NCBI GenBank assembly: GCA_002163005.1
Contig: MAAF01000044.1
Span: 1-64,000 of the forward strand
Reading direction: 5' to 3'
Length of the DNA: 64,000 nucleotides
Source: Colwellia psychrerythraea
GTDB lineage: Bacteria; Pseudomonadota; Gammaproteobacteria; Enterobacterales; Alteromonadaceae
Part shown: positions 43,844-53,263 of the stretch, one piece after another
How positions within the stretch are numbered: the first letter of the stretch is position 1
How the letters are laid out: every line of letters starts with the position of its first letter
Translations under genes and position numbers: made by a program
Notes under the pieces: generated by a model
The model's input: only the letters and a program-made list of their open reading frames with translations
Told to the model about the DNA's origin: nothing
Databases searched by the model: none

Positions 43844-45043
43844 TTAGTTAGCAAACTGCAACTTAACATAATCTACTAAACGGCTAAATAAGCTACCTTC
43901 GTTAACTTCTTCTAATGTTACTAATGGGTATTGAGCTATATCTTCATCTGCTAGCTGTAAAAATAAAGTCCCTACAACCGTTCCTTTAGCTAATGGTGCA
44001 GTTAACTGCTGGTTTAACTCAAAGTTAGCTTTTAAGTTTTTACGTTGACCACGTGGAATGGTGATTGGTGTATCTGAGATAATGCCTAAATCTACATTTT
44101 CTTTTTCACCCATCCAAACACGGTTAGCAATAAATTTTTCACCCGCTTTATATGGTGTAATGGTTTCAAAGAATCGGAAGCCATAGTTCAGTAATTTTTT
44201 ACTTTCTACTTTTCGCGCTCGCTCACTTGCTGTGCCCATAACAACGGTAACTAAACGCATGTCACCTTTTGTTGCTGAGGTAACTAAGCTATAACCCGCA
44301 TTAGAAGTGTGGCCAGTCTTCATACCGTCAACATTTAAGCTTTTATCCCATAATAACCCATTACGGTTATACTGCTTGATGTTGTTGTATGTGAATGATT
44401 TTTGTTTATAAATTGCATACTCTTCAGGTACTTCGCGAATAAGCGCGATAGCTAGTGTTGCCATATCTCTTGGCGTAGTCATATGAGAAGTACTATCTAA
44501 ACCGTGGCTATTTTCAAAAAAACTACTCGACATGCCTAATTGTTCAGCGTGTGCATTCATTAAATCAGCGAACGCACTTTCACTACCGGCAATATGTTCA
44601 GCCATAGCAACACAGGCATCATTGCCCGAGGCAACGATAATTCCTTGGTTTAATAAACTTACAGATACTTCAGTACCGACTTCAATGAACATTTTGGAAG
44701 AGTCTGGGAATTTTTTAGCCCAGGCTTTTTCACTGATTAGGACTTTATCAGTGTTTTTAATGTTGCCACTCTCAAGTTCTTTACCAATAATATAACTGGT
44801 CATTATTTTAGTTAAACTTGCAGGCGCTAACTGAGTATCCGCATTTTCTTCAGCTATTATTTTACCTGTGGTGTAGTCAATTAAGATAAAACCCTTGGCA
44901 TTTATTTGCGGCGCATCGGGGATAATAGTAATAGCGTGCGCGCTTGGTATAAGTACAATTGCGGCGCTAAATAAAGCGCCACTGAAAAAGGTAAATAATT
45001 TATTGGTAGAAAACTTACCAGACAGTTTTGTTTTTTTGGTCAT
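43844..45043 (-). CDS. dacA: D-alanyl-D-alanine carboxypeptidase (PBP5/6 type)
   Basis: A periplasmic, membrane-tethered penicillin-binding protein that trims the terminal D-Ala of peptidoglycan stem peptides. Signal peptide about 1-37 (ending PSAHA); active-site SxxK at S76-K79 (ASLTK), SGN at 139-141 and KTG at 242-244. The C-terminus ends in an amphipathic helix (LFSRLVDYVKLQF) that anchors it to the inner membrane. The ATG at 45043 is chosen so that the signal peptide has normal length; an in-frame ATG at 45079 would extend it by 12 residues. Neither has a strong ribosome site. Confidence 0.95.
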   Translation of the reverse strand: MTKKTKLSGKFSTNKLFTFFSGALFSAAIVLIPSAHAITIIPDAPQINAKGFILIDYTTGKIIAEENADTQLAPASLTKIMTSYIIGKELESGNIKNTDKVLISEKAWAKKFPDSSKMFIEVGTEVSVSLLNQGIIVASGNDACVAMAEHIAGSESAFADLMNAHAEQLGMSSSFFENSHGLDSTSHMTTPRDMATLAIALIREVPEEYAIYKQKSFTYNNIKQYNRNGLLWDKSLNVDGMKTGHTSNAGYSLVTSATKGDMRLVTVVMGTASERARKVESKKLLNYGFRFFETITPYKAGEKFIANRVWMGEKENVDLGIISDTPITIPRGQRKNLKANFELNQQLTAPLAKGTVVGTLFLQLADEDIAQYPLVTLEEVNEGSLFSRLVDYVKLQFAN

Positions 45044-45136
45044 AGTGTTAGTCGTATGTGAAAAATGAAGGGAAATCAACTGGACGAAAGTATACCACTT
45101 CTAAAAAACTTGGCTATGGAAAAAAAACAGATATTA

Positions 45137-45447
45137 TACCAATCGGACTAATTTATTGACCACTTAGCGAGAATTAAAAGGCTTAGAGGCAAGGCATTGA
45201 TTGAAGAGAATGGTTATTCAGGAGAATAAGCTCCTGCATTCTCTAATAAGCTGCATCCATGCAGCGTCCTTGTCAAAATCAATAACGCCGCATGTAAGCC
45301 TTTTAAACTCGCCCTTTGGGAATTAATTAGCAAACTGATAACATCACGAAATGAATGAAATATAGAATAACTATGTTTAACTCATTTTGTTTGTTCTAAG
45401 CTCGCTAATGTATTTCTAAGTTGGCCAATTAATTAATCCGTTTGGTA
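45137..45447. repeat. MITE-like element with 26-bp imperfect inverted ends
   Basis: TACCAATCGGACTAATTTAT (45137) is mirrored by a right end finishing ATCCGTTTGGTA at 45447. The interior contains further fold-back pieces (TTAGCGAG / CTCGCTAA, AAAGGCTTA / TAAGCCTTTT, GAGAATG / CATTCTC), so the whole 311-bp unit could form a long branched hairpin. No open frame of note. It fills most of the 500-bp gap between dacA and rlpA; I see nothing else supportable there. Confidence 0.8.
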
Positions 45448-45552
45448 TTTCCATAATTTCGCAGAAAACACATTAAAAATGTAACAACGTTTATAAAATT
45501 TGGTGTTGAGTGACGCTATTACCTTCTTTAGTTGGGCATTTGTGCTTGACGT

Positions 45553-46443
45553 TTATTGTGGTGAGGTTCGCGGGTAAGCATTAGGATAGCCATTTTCTTT
45601 TAATGACAACAATAACGCGTTCAATGTCGCAATATCTCCAATAGGGCCTATTTGAATGCGATAAAGTCCCTGATGCTCAGGGTAACTGGTCTGTTGTTTG
45701 TATTGAGTTTTTAGCTTATTGGCCGTGCTAATAGCAAGCTCTTTTTTGCTGGTTGCTAAGACTTGAATATAGGGTGTGGTAATACCCATACTTGTCTCTT
45801 TTTGAAGAGCGCTTTGTTTTGGAATGGCTGATTTAACTGGGGCAGGCGCTATTGCACTAACTACAGAGGGATCAGGTTTTTTTTCTGAAATTTTAACCTT
45901 GCCTGTTTTTGTATCAAAATCAGTAATTGCGGTGATTTTAACTTGTGCAGTACCCGTTTTTAACATGTCGAGTTTATAGGCGGCACTATAAGATAAATCA
46001 ATAATACGTGATTGATGAAAAGGGCCTCGATCATTAACGCGTACAATGACAGATTTATTATTCGCGGTATTGGTGACTTTTAAATACGTTGGTAAAGGTA
46101 AGTTCTTATGAGCGGCGCTCATGGTATACATATCATAAATTTCACCATTAGAAGTGAGGTGACCATGAAATTTTTTTCCGTACCAAGAGGCTTTACCTGT
46201 TTGCTCAAAACCTTGTGCAGTTGACAATACTTTGTAGGGTTTACCAAACACTTGATAGTTTTTATTACCACCACGGCTGTGTGGCTCTGCTCGGGCAATA
46301 GCATCTTTTAACTCAGCCTGGCTTGGTAGACGCGTAGGTGTACTATCATTTTTTTGCTGATAACGGTCAGAGCTACAAGCACTTAATAAAGAGAACAACG
46401 AAATAAAACACAGATATTTAACAGTTGGGTTCATAACTTTCAT
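45553..46443 (-). CDS. rlpA: Septal ring lytic transglycosylase RlpA
   Basis: An outer-membrane lipoprotein: the signal peptide ends LLSAC, giving a lipidated cysteine. A double-psi beta-barrel domain follows (GKASWYGKKFHGHLTSNGE and VIVRVNDRGPFHQSRIIDLS, with the catalytic Asp in NDRGPF), then a variable linker, then a SPOR domain (YIQVLATSKKELA to NGYPNAYP) that binds denuded septal peptidoglycan. RlpA cleaves glycan strands lacking stem peptides. The start is ambiguous among GTG 46461, ATG 46443 and ATG 46434; all retain the lipobox. It belongs to the mrdA-mrdB-rlpA-dacA cluster. Confidence 0.93.
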   Translation of the reverse strand: MKVMNPTVKYLCFISLFSLLSACSSDRYQQKNDSTPTRLPSQAELKDAIARAEPHSRGGNKNYQVFGKPYKVLSTAQGFEQTGKASWYGKKFHGHLTSNGEIYDMYTMSAAHKNLPLPTYLKVTNTANNKSVIVRVNDRGPFHQSRIIDLSYSAAYKLDMLKTGTAQVKITAITDFDTKTGKVKISEKKPDPSVVSAIAPAPVKSAIPKQSALQKETSMGITTPYIQVLATSKKELAISTANKLKTQYKQQTSYPEHQGLYRIQIGPIGDIATLNALLLSLKENGYPNAYPRTSPQ

Positions 46444-46489
46444 AAATTTTATAGATTTCACAGTAAAGGAAAATAGTCATTATTTAACA

Positions 46490-46626
46490 TGCCTATGTAG
46501 TTAACTCAGGAGCTTGCTGTAAACGTCATCTTCGAAGTCTCTGATCGAAGATCCATCACTTTTTAGAAACTGGATCCCCGACTAAGCCACCACGGGGATG
46601 ACGTCCCTGAGCCATGTGCATAGGCA
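46490..46626. repeat. Nested palindromic element between rodA and rlpA
   Basis: Concentric inverted pairs: TGCCTATG (46490) / CATAGGCA (46626), CTCAGG / CCTGAG, and CGTCATC (46524) / GATGACG (46603), with an inner ATCCCCG...CGGGGAT hairpin. The CGTCATC/ATCCCCG motifs resemble dispersed palindromic repeats seen in many proteobacteria. Confidence 0.75.
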
Positions 46627-46660
46627 ATTTATTTAATTGAATAGACTTGTTTAATTCAGT

Positions 46661-47776
46661 CTAAACATGGAAGCGTCGATGCGTACTAATAGCCATTAAT
46701 ATGCCAAAGCCTAGCATTAATGTCACCATTGAAGTTCCACCATAACTAACCAAAGGTAGTGGTACTCCCACCACAGGTAATAGTCCTGATACCATGCCAA
46801 TATTAACAAAAACATAAACAAAAAAGGTAAGGGTAAGGCTACCTGCCAGTAGCTTGGTGAAGGCGTGTTGGGCATTGACGGCAATCCACAAACCGCGCAT
46901 TACCACAAATAAATACAGAGCAAGTAAGGCGGCAACGCCAATTAAACCAAACTCTTCACTAAATACCGAGAAAATAAAGTCAGTATGGCGTTCGGGTAAA
47001 AACTCTAGTTGAGATTGTGTACCTTGCAACCAACCTTTACCTTCAATACCTCCAGAGCCGATAGCTATTTTAGATTGAATGATATGGTAGCCTGAGCCAA
47101 GGGGATCTTGCTCTGGATTTAAAAAGGTCAAAACGCGTTGTTTTTGATAACCTTTCATCAAAAACATCCACAAAATAGGGACGAATGCTGAGGCTAAACC
47201 AACACAAGCGGAAATCAAACGCCAACTAGCACCAGCAAGAAAAATAACAAAAATTCCGGAGCTAGCGATTAACAAAGAAGTGCCTAAGTCGGGTTGCTTA
47301 GCGATAAGTAAAGTTGGCAGTAGCACTAGAATAAAGGCAAGTATTACCGTGGATATTTTCACTGGTAAGTTATCTTGGCTAACAAACCAAGCAATCATAA
47401 TTGGCACGATGAGTTTCATAATTTCAGAGGGCTGAAATTTTATAAAACCTAAATCAAGCCAACGTTGAGCACCTTTACCAACATGACCAAACAACAGCAC
47501 ACTTACCAGCATTAATAAACCCAAGACAAATACGGGGACTGCCCACTTCCGATACACCAATGGTGGGATTTGCGCCACAATAAACATGCCAAGTAGGGCA
47601 ACACCAATGCTTCTTGCCTTACGATAAACAACGGCTGTTTCCTGACCTCCCGCGCTGTAAACAAGAAATAATCCTAAAGCCAATAATGAGATGAGACCTA
47701 ATAGTAAAGGTACATCGATATGAAGTCGCTGCCAAAGGCTATGAATTTTATGTTGGTCTTGTCCGCTACTGCGCAT
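46661..47776 (-). CDS. mrdB: Rod-shape SEDS glycosyltransferase RodA
   Basis: A 371-residue SEDS-family peptidoglycan polymerase of the elongasome, with about ten membrane helices. Typical stretches are FIKFQPSEIMKL, QPDLGTSLLI (with the conserved Asp) and GGTSMVTLMLGFGILM near the C-terminus. It works with PBP2 (MrdA), encoded immediately upstream; the start overlaps the mrdA stop in TAATG, so the pair is translationally coupled. Confidence 0.95.
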   Translation of the reverse strand: MRSSGQDQHKIHSLWQRLHIDVPLLLGLISLLALGLFLVYSAGGQETAVVYRKARSIGVALLGMFIVAQIPPLVYRKWAVPVFVLGLLMLVSVLLFGHVGKGAQRWLDLGFIKFQPSEIMKLIVPIMIAWFVSQDNLPVKISTVILAFILVLLPTLLIAKQPDLGTSLLIASSGIFVIFLAGASWRLISACVGLASAFVPILWMFLMKGYQKQRVLTFLNPEQDPLGSGYHIIQSKIAIGSGGIEGKGWLQGTQSQLEFLPERHTDFIFSVFSEEFGLIGVAALLALYLFVVMRGLWIAVNAQHAFTKLLAGSLTLTFFVYVFVNIGMVSGLLPVVGVPLPLVSYGGTSMVTLMLGFGILMAISTHRRFHV

Positions 47777-49743
47777 TAGTCAGCCTCTTGAGGTGTTGTT
47801 ATGGCTGAATGTTCGTTTGATTTAGTTGCAGGTTTAGCTTTATGTGTTTGGCTGGTAATGACTCTATCACCGAAATACTGATCCATAACTTGTCTCGCTA
47901 CGGGAGCTGCATTGGTAGCGCCGCCACCCTTAGCTACATTTTCAATAGCAACGGCAATAACAATTTCTGGTTTGTCAAAAGGTGCGAAAGCAATAAACAT
48001 AGCGTTATCGCGTTTGTTTTCTGAAGTCGCTTTCGCATCATATTTTTCATCTTGTTTTATACGTGCAACCTGAGCTGAGCCTGTTTTACCTGACGCATCA
48101 TAGGTAGAGCCTTTAAATGGTCTATAAGCGGTAGCACCAAATTTTTGTACCGTATTATGCATCGCTTGTAACACGAGATCCCAATTTTTGTCTTCTTTAA
48201 GCTTTAATGGTGCGCGTGGCTCATAGATTGTTGGCGTAATTTGATGATAAGCATTACCACTACTCTCAATGATCAATTCACTATTGGCTTTTAATAAATG
48301 TGGCACCTTACGTTCCCCATGATTTACTAAGGTGGTTAAAGCTTGCGTTAACTGTAGAGGGGTTACTGTCCAATAGCTTTGCCCAATACCAACCGAAAGA
48401 GTCTCTCCTGTGTACCAAGACTTATTATATCGGGCGCGCTTCCAAGCAACACTGGGCATAATAGCTTTACTTTCTTCGTGTATGTCAATACCGGTATAAT
48501 CACCAAAGCCAAATCTTTCCATCATATTGCTGATTTTAGTAATGCCCAATTTAAAGGCGAGATCATAAAAATAGATATTACAGGATTGCTCTATAGCCTT
48601 GGTTAAATTAACCATGCCATGCCCCCAAGGTTTCCAATCTCGATATTTATTAGGTAAGCCTTTTAGTTGATACCAACCGGGGTCGTAAATTTCGGTAGTT
48701 GGCGTGATAACATTTTCTTCTAAGCCAGTTAACGCGAGGAAGGGCTTAACAGTAGAGGCTGGTGGGTAACCTTGGACGCTGCGGTTAATAAGTGGTAAAT
48801 CTTTTGATTCAAGTAATTTTTTATAGTTTTTATTACTAATGCCATGAACAAATAAGTTACCATCGTAACTTGGATTTGAATACATGGCTAAAATACCACC
48901 AGTACGAGGATCCATTGCTACTATTGCGCCGCGCTTACCTGATAAAGCTCGTTTAGCAATCATTTGTAATTCAATATCTAAGGTTAACGTGAGATCTTTA
49001 CCTGGTACTGGCGGAGTGTAATTGAGCGTACGAATCACTCTGCCTTGGTTATTTATCTCAACCTCTTGATGACCAATGGTGCCGTGCAGCATATCTTCAT
49101 AGTATCTTTCGATACCTAGCCTGCCAATACCATAGGTAGCAGCGTAGTTTTCAGATTTACCTTCTTGGTCTAATTTATTAGCATCTTTTCTATTTATTCG
49201 GGCTACATAACCTAGGTTATGTGTGGTTAAATCGGAAAAAGGGTAATAACGTTTCAAGCGTGCGCTTACAAAAATCCCAGGGAATTTATGCTGATTAACT
49301 GAAAATAAAGCAACTTGTTGATCACTTAAACGAGAATGTAACTCTACCGGTTTAAACCGACGTTTACTTTTCATGGATTTGAAAAATTTAGTTTGTCGCT
49401 CTGGACTAATATTGAGTAACAGACTGACTTGCTCAACGCTAGCTTTTATATCATCAACATCTTCAGCGATGACTTCTAAGCTGTATACGGGCTTATTATC
49501 GGCGAGTAACACACCATTTCTGTCATAGATTAAACCACGATTTGGCGCGACGGGTAGTAACTTAATGCGATTAGAGTTGGAGCGAGTTTGATACTTCTCA
49601 AAAGATTCAACTTGTAAGTTAAATACATTACCAAAAAGTATTAATATAACCAGTACAACACCAGCAAAAGCAATGAAAGTTCTTCGAGCAAATAAATTTG
49701 CTTCAGCGGATTGATTTCGAATAACAACGCGACGTTTAGACAT
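47776..49743 (-). CDS. mrdA: Penicillin-binding protein 2
   Basis: A 655-residue class B PBP that crosslinks peptidoglycan for cell elongation. One N-terminal membrane anchor (residues 21-43), a pedestal domain beginning KLLPVAPNRGLIYDRNGVLLA (61-81), then the transpeptidase domain with S330xxK333 (PPASTVKPF), a later SCN motif (IEQSCNIYF) and KTGSAQV. The C-terminal tail beyond the catalytic domain is short and polar. It is coupled to rodA by a 1-nt overlap and follows rlmH after 65 bp. Confidence 0.96.
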   Translation of the reverse strand: MSKRRVVIRNQSAEANLFARRTFIAFAGVVLVILILFGNVFNLQVESFEKYQTRSNSNRIKLLPVAPNRGLIYDRNGVLLADNKPVYSLEVIAEDVDDIKASVEQVSLLLNISPERQTKFFKSMKSKRRFKPVELHSRLSDQQVALFSVNQHKFPGIFVSARLKRYYPFSDLTTHNLGYVARINRKDANKLDQEGKSENYAATYGIGRLGIERYYEDMLHGTIGHQEVEINNQGRVIRTLNYTPPVPGKDLTLTLDIELQMIAKRALSGKRGAIVAMDPRTGGILAMYSNPSYDGNLFVHGISNKNYKKLLESKDLPLINRSVQGYPPASTVKPFLALTGLEENVITPTTEIYDPGWYQLKGLPNKYRDWKPWGHGMVNLTKAIEQSCNIYFYDLAFKLGITKISNMMERFGFGDYTGIDIHEESKAIMPSVAWKRARYNKSWYTGETLSVGIGQSYWTVTPLQLTQALTTLVNHGERKVPHLLKANSELIIESSGNAYHQITPTIYEPRAPLKLKEDKNWDLVLQAMHNTVQKFGATAYRPFKGSTYDASGKTGSAQVARIKQDEKYDAKATSENKRDNAMFIAFAPFDKPEIVIAVAIENVAKGGGATNAAPVARQVMDQYFGDRVITSQTHKAKPATKSNEHSAITTPQEAD

Positions 49744-49808
49744 TAGTGCACGCTATTAAAAATAATAATATTTACTAAAAGTATGGCTAAGGGAATCATC
49801 AACAAAAG

Positions 49809-50279
49809 CTATTCTCTATGATAAGGGTGGTTAGTGTTTACACTCCAAGCGCGATACAAACTCTCTGCTATGAGTATTCGTACCATTGGGTGAGGCAGCG
49901 TTAGCGCTGATAAAGACCACTTTTGCTCTGATGCTTTAATACAAGCGGGCGCTAAACCTTCTGGTCCACCAACAAGTAACGCGACATCTCTGCCATCAAG
50001 TTGCCAGCTTTCAAGCTGTTTGGCAAGCTTTGGTGTTGTCCAAGGTTGTCCTTCGACTTCAAGGGTAACGATGCGGTTTCCTTTAGGGATTGCAGCAAGT
50101 AATAATTCACCCTCTTTAGCTAGAATACGATTGATGTCAGCATTTTTACCACGTTTTCCAGCAGGAATTTCAACCAAGTTAAAGCTTAAGTCACGAGGGA
50201 AGCGGCGGCTGTACTCAGCAAACCCTTGGCTAACCCATGCAGGCATTTTGCTACCAACGGCGTATAAAGTGAGTTTCAT
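49809..50279 (-). CDS. rlmH: 23S rRNA pseudouridine-1915 N3-methyltransferase
   Basis: A 156-residue SPOUT methyltransferase that modifies pseudouridine 1915 in helix 69 of 23S rRNA. The AdoMet-binding trefoil knot shows [15 protein letters not shown] (GGPEG) and [18 protein letters not shown], ending HPYHRE, the invariant C-terminus. Length equals the E. coli enzyme within one residue. It lies between rsfS and mrdA as in E. coli. Confidence 0.96.
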   Translation of the reverse strand: MKLTLYAVGSKMPAWVSQGFAEYSRRFPRDLSFNLVEIPAGKRGKNADINRILAKEGELLLAAIPKGNRIVTLEVEGQPWTTPKLAKQLESWQLDGRDVALLVGGPEGLAPACIKASEQKWSLSALTLPHPMVRILIAESLYRAWSVNTNHPYHRE

Positions 50280-50490
50280 AAATCTATCTGGACTATTAGG
50301 TTTATTATCATTGAAAGGTTATCGAGTTACTTAGTCGATTGAAGTTAGCCAATTTAAGTAACTAGGTTGAAGTTGACTAGAGTGAAACTTTGATAAAATA
50401 ACGAGAGTAGGGGCTATAGAAGAGTAATCCACTATGTAAACTTACACCACACCACACTCGTTTTATTATTAGGCAACGCTAAGCAATAAT

Positions 50491-50811
50491 CTATTCAGCC
50501 CAAAGTTGCTCAAGGTTATACTTATCACGTTGTTCATCAGTCATCACATGAACGATGATATCTGCTAAGTCGACTAATGCCCACTCACCAACATCGTTAC
50601 CTTCCATACCACGCGGCTCAACACCTTGAGCACGACACTCCATAGCTACTGATTGAGCGATAGATTTTACATGGCGGTTTGAATTACCTGAACAAATAAT
50701 CATGTAATCAGCAAAGCTTGCTTTGTCGCTAATATTAAGAGCGATGATATCTCTGCCTTTCATGTCTTCAAGTTTTTCTATGACAAATGCTTTAAGTTGT
50801 TCAGTTTGCAA
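50491..50811 (-). CDS. rsfS: Ribosomal silencing factor RsfS
   Basis: A 106-residue Iojap/DUF143 protein that binds uL14 of the 50S subunit and blocks subunit joining in poor conditions. Characteristic segments are DIIALNISDKASFADYMIICSGNSNRHVKSIA and GNDVGEWALVDLADIIVHVMTDEQRDKYNLEQLW. Two hundred bp separate it from rlmH, a gap with no feature I could support. Confidence 0.96.
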   Translation of the reverse strand: MQTEQLKAFVIEKLEDMKGRDIIALNISDKASFADYMIICSGNSNRHVKSIAQSVAMECRAQGVEPRGMEGNDVGEWALVDLADIIVHVMTDEQRDKYNLEQLWAE

Positions 50812-50905
50812 GGTGTTATTCCTATCGTTAATCGTAACTTTTGATGTGCTCTTAATCGAGCGACTATAAATAATAGTACGATATTAACACTTTTTACGCG
50901 CAGGG

Positions 50906-51613
50906 TTAACGGTAAAGATTATTTTTGTTAATAAATTCTGAAATTGAAGGGAGTAATTGATGATTACAACTTTGTTTTTGCACTAATTCTTGACGAATAC
51001 GTGTTGATGAAATATCAAAAAAGCATTTATGAGCAAAAAATATCTTTCCTGATTCAAGTTGAGTTAATTGAGCAATGTCAGTCGTTTGATAGTTTTTAAG
51101 TAATACCTTTGTTTCATCATTCAATTGTTCAATAGGGTAATTTGGTCGAGTATTCACCACCAGATGACACAAGGATAAAATCTCTTGGTATTGATGCCAA
51201 TGAGTAAATGTCATGAGAGAATCCATGCCAATAATAAAATATATGGGCTGGTCAGGGTATTTCAGCTTTAACTCTTTAAGTGTATCAACCGTATAAGAGT
51301 GTCCCGAACGCTTTAATTCTCGTTGGTCACAGGTAAATAGAGTACTATTTTTACAAGCAATTTCAACCATGGCTGCGCGTTGCTCGGCACTTGCGTGGGG
51401 TACTAAGTCAGGTGAAATTTTATGGGGGGGAATATGTGCGGGTATTAACAGTATTTTCTGTAAACCTAGCTCATTGGCTACCGCTTGGGCAGAGTGAGTG
51501 TGGCCTAAATGAATAGGATCAAAAGTGCCACCTAAAATACCTATACCTTTATCGAGGCTAGGTTTGTGCGAATTGATTTCTCTATTTTGATTAGCCATTT
51601 TTTGATTAGCCAT
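50906..51613 (-). CDS. nadD: Nicotinate-nucleotide adenylyltransferase
   Basis: Converts nicotinate mononucleotide to deamido-NAD in NAD synthesis. The nucleotidyltransferase motif GGTFDPIHLGHTHSA, the IPPHK segment and the C-terminal SSTRIR are all present. ATG 51613 overlaps the holA stop (TATGGCTAA), indicating translational coupling. The first ten codons are a tandem repeat of a 15-bp unit (MANQKMANQN), so ATG 51598 is an alternative. E. coli has cobC between rsfS and nadD; it is absent here. Confidence 0.94.
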   Translation of the reverse strand: MANQKMANQNREINSHKPSLDKGIGILGGTFDPIHLGHTHSAQAVANELGLQKILLIPAHIPPHKISPDLVPHASAEQRAAMVEIACKNSTLFTCDQRELKRSGHSYTVDTLKELKLKYPDQPIYFIIGMDSLMTFTHWHQYQEILSLCHLVVNTRPNYPIEQLNDETKVLLKNYQTTDIAQLTQLESGKIFFAHKCFFDISSTRIRQELVQKQSCNHQLLPSISEFINKNNLYR

Positions 51614-52670
51614 AATTAAGACTGAAGGCTGCTGTTTTTTCACCGTGATACAAGGTGATGCACAAATCAGCTAATAAAATAAAAATATTAAACTCGCTAC
51701 TGGTTTTACTTAATAAGTCTATATCTGCAATACGGGTCATGGCACGCTTTACGTTATCAAGTTTGATATTGGTTAACGCATGTTGGTATAAAGGTTTGCG
51801 TTTATCCCAAATACGGTATTGCTTATAAATATTAGCAATACTCTCACCTTGAGCTAATTGATTTAACATGGTGTATAACTGGTTTATTTCTTTATGGAAG
51901 ACCCAAATTAATTGAGCTGGAGCCATGCCTTCTTGCTGTAGCTGATCAAGCATAGTGATACATTTAGCACAATCTCCTCGCAATAAAGCATCAATAACCT
52001 GAAAAGGATTAAATTTCGCTTGATTAATGATTAGCTGCTCAGCTTGTTCAATACTAATGTTTTGTGAGCCAAAGAGTAAGACAAGTTTATCTAGCTCTTG
52101 GGCAAGTGCGAGTAAATTACCTTCAAAGAGCTCAATAAGTAGCGCGTTTAATTCTGGAGATATATGAAGTTGTAACTGTCTTGCTTGGTTATTTAACCAT
52201 TGAGGCATGAGTTTTAGCTCAATATCATACAATGGTAGATAGCAGCCTAATTGGGTCAGGGTTTTAAACCACTTTCTATTTGCGCTAGCTGCATCAAGTT
52301 TTGCGCCGTGGAATATAAATATCACATCCTGTGGAACATGACCGCTATTAATGTCTTGTGTTAATCGTTCAGCTAAAGCAAGCAAGGCCTTGTTACCAGC
52401 ATCGCCAACTTTTACCGTTGTTAATTCAATTTCAATGATACGTTGGCTAGCAAAAAGGCTTAACGATTGATATTCATCAAGTAACTGCTGCCAATCAAAG
52501 CCAGTATCACTACTAAAACGAATAATCTCACTAAACCCTTGGTTTTTAGCATGGTTTTTAATGGCAGCTAAGCTGTTATTTTTTTGCCATGGCTCATCAC
52601 CAAAAACCAACCACACAGGTTTGAAACCCTGACGTAGGGTATTATCTAGCTGGTTATGGTAAATTTTCAT
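51606..52670 (-). CDS. holA: DNA polymerase III subunit delta
   Basis: A 354-residue clamp-loader subunit that opens the beta sliding clamp. The opening MKIYHNQLDNTL is followed by PVWLVFGDEPW and SLSLFASQRIIEIEL, and the whole length matches the HolA family (E. coli 343 residues). It overlaps nadD by 8 bp and follows lptE after 74 bp, the standard order. Confidence 0.94.
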   Translation of the reverse strand: MKIYHNQLDNTLRQGFKPVWLVFGDEPWQKNNSLAAIKNHAKNQGFSEIIRFSSDTGFDWQQLLDEYQSLSLFASQRIIEIELTTVKVGDAGNKALLALAERLTQDINSGHVPQDVIFIFHGAKLDAASANRKWFKTLTQLGCYLPLYDIELKLMPQWLNNQARQLQLHISPELNALLIELFEGNLLALAQELDKLVLLFGSQNISIEQAEQLIINQAKFNPFQVIDALLRGDCAKCITMLDQLQQEGMAPAQLIWVFHKEINQLYTMLNQLAQGESIANIYKQYRIWDKRKPLYQHALTNIKLDNVKRAMTRIADIDLLSKTSSEFNIFILLADLCITLYHGEKTAAFSLNYG

Positions 52671-52744
52671 GAAGGCCTTTTATTAACTATAAAATGTGTG
52701 CTTTACAGTGGGTTGTGAAACTTATCAAAACGTTCTTACTTTAA

Positions 52745-53248
52745 CTAACGTTGAATTCTTGCCAAATCACGTAATATTTTATCGGCAGCCGAGGTTCTCA
52801 TTTCACTTAACAATAAAGATAACTCTCGGCTTTTTGCCAAGGCGAGGTTAGGGTCGTCTTGGTAATCGCGATAAAGCTCAAAGCGAAAGTTTTTTGCATC
52901 TTCACCAGTAAAGCGTACTTGATAATGCACTGAATATATCAGTTCATACTCTGCTACTTGTCCATTAGAGAATAATGATAATGTTCGTCTATCTAACTTA
53001 TCTGAAAGAATACGTAATTCAGGAATGTCAGTTTTTGAGTGTTTTAATACATTAACTTGGTTGCGAGTCAAATTGAGCTTAACTAACCGCGTTAATTCAC
53101 CGTGAACATCGCTTGAACTAACATAAAGTGTTTGTAAATCATCGTCGAGCAAATAATCACCGCGTAGTTGAAAACCACAAGCTGATAATAAGCTTGTGGT
53201 TAACAATGCGATAATTAAGCTTTTAATGACAAGGCTTAATTTATACAT
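52745..53248 (-). CDS. lptE: LPS-assembly lipoprotein LptE
   Basis: An outer-membrane lipoprotein that plugs the LptD barrel and helps place lipopolysaccharide on the cell surface. The signal peptide ends LLSACGFQLRG, giving a lipidated cysteine followed by the family signature GFQLRG. 167 residues, close to the usual size. Its start is 15 bp after the leuS stop. Confidence 0.94.
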   Translation of the reverse strand: MYKLSLVIKSLIIALLTTSLLSACGFQLRGDYLLDDDLQTLYVSSSDVHGELTRLVKLNLTRNQVNVLKHSKTDIPELRILSDKLDRRTLSLFSNGQVAEYELIYSVHYQVRFTGEDAKNFRFELYRDYQDDPNLALAKSRELSLLLSEMRTSAADKILRDLARIQR

Positions 53249-53263
53249 TTATCAATAACCCAG

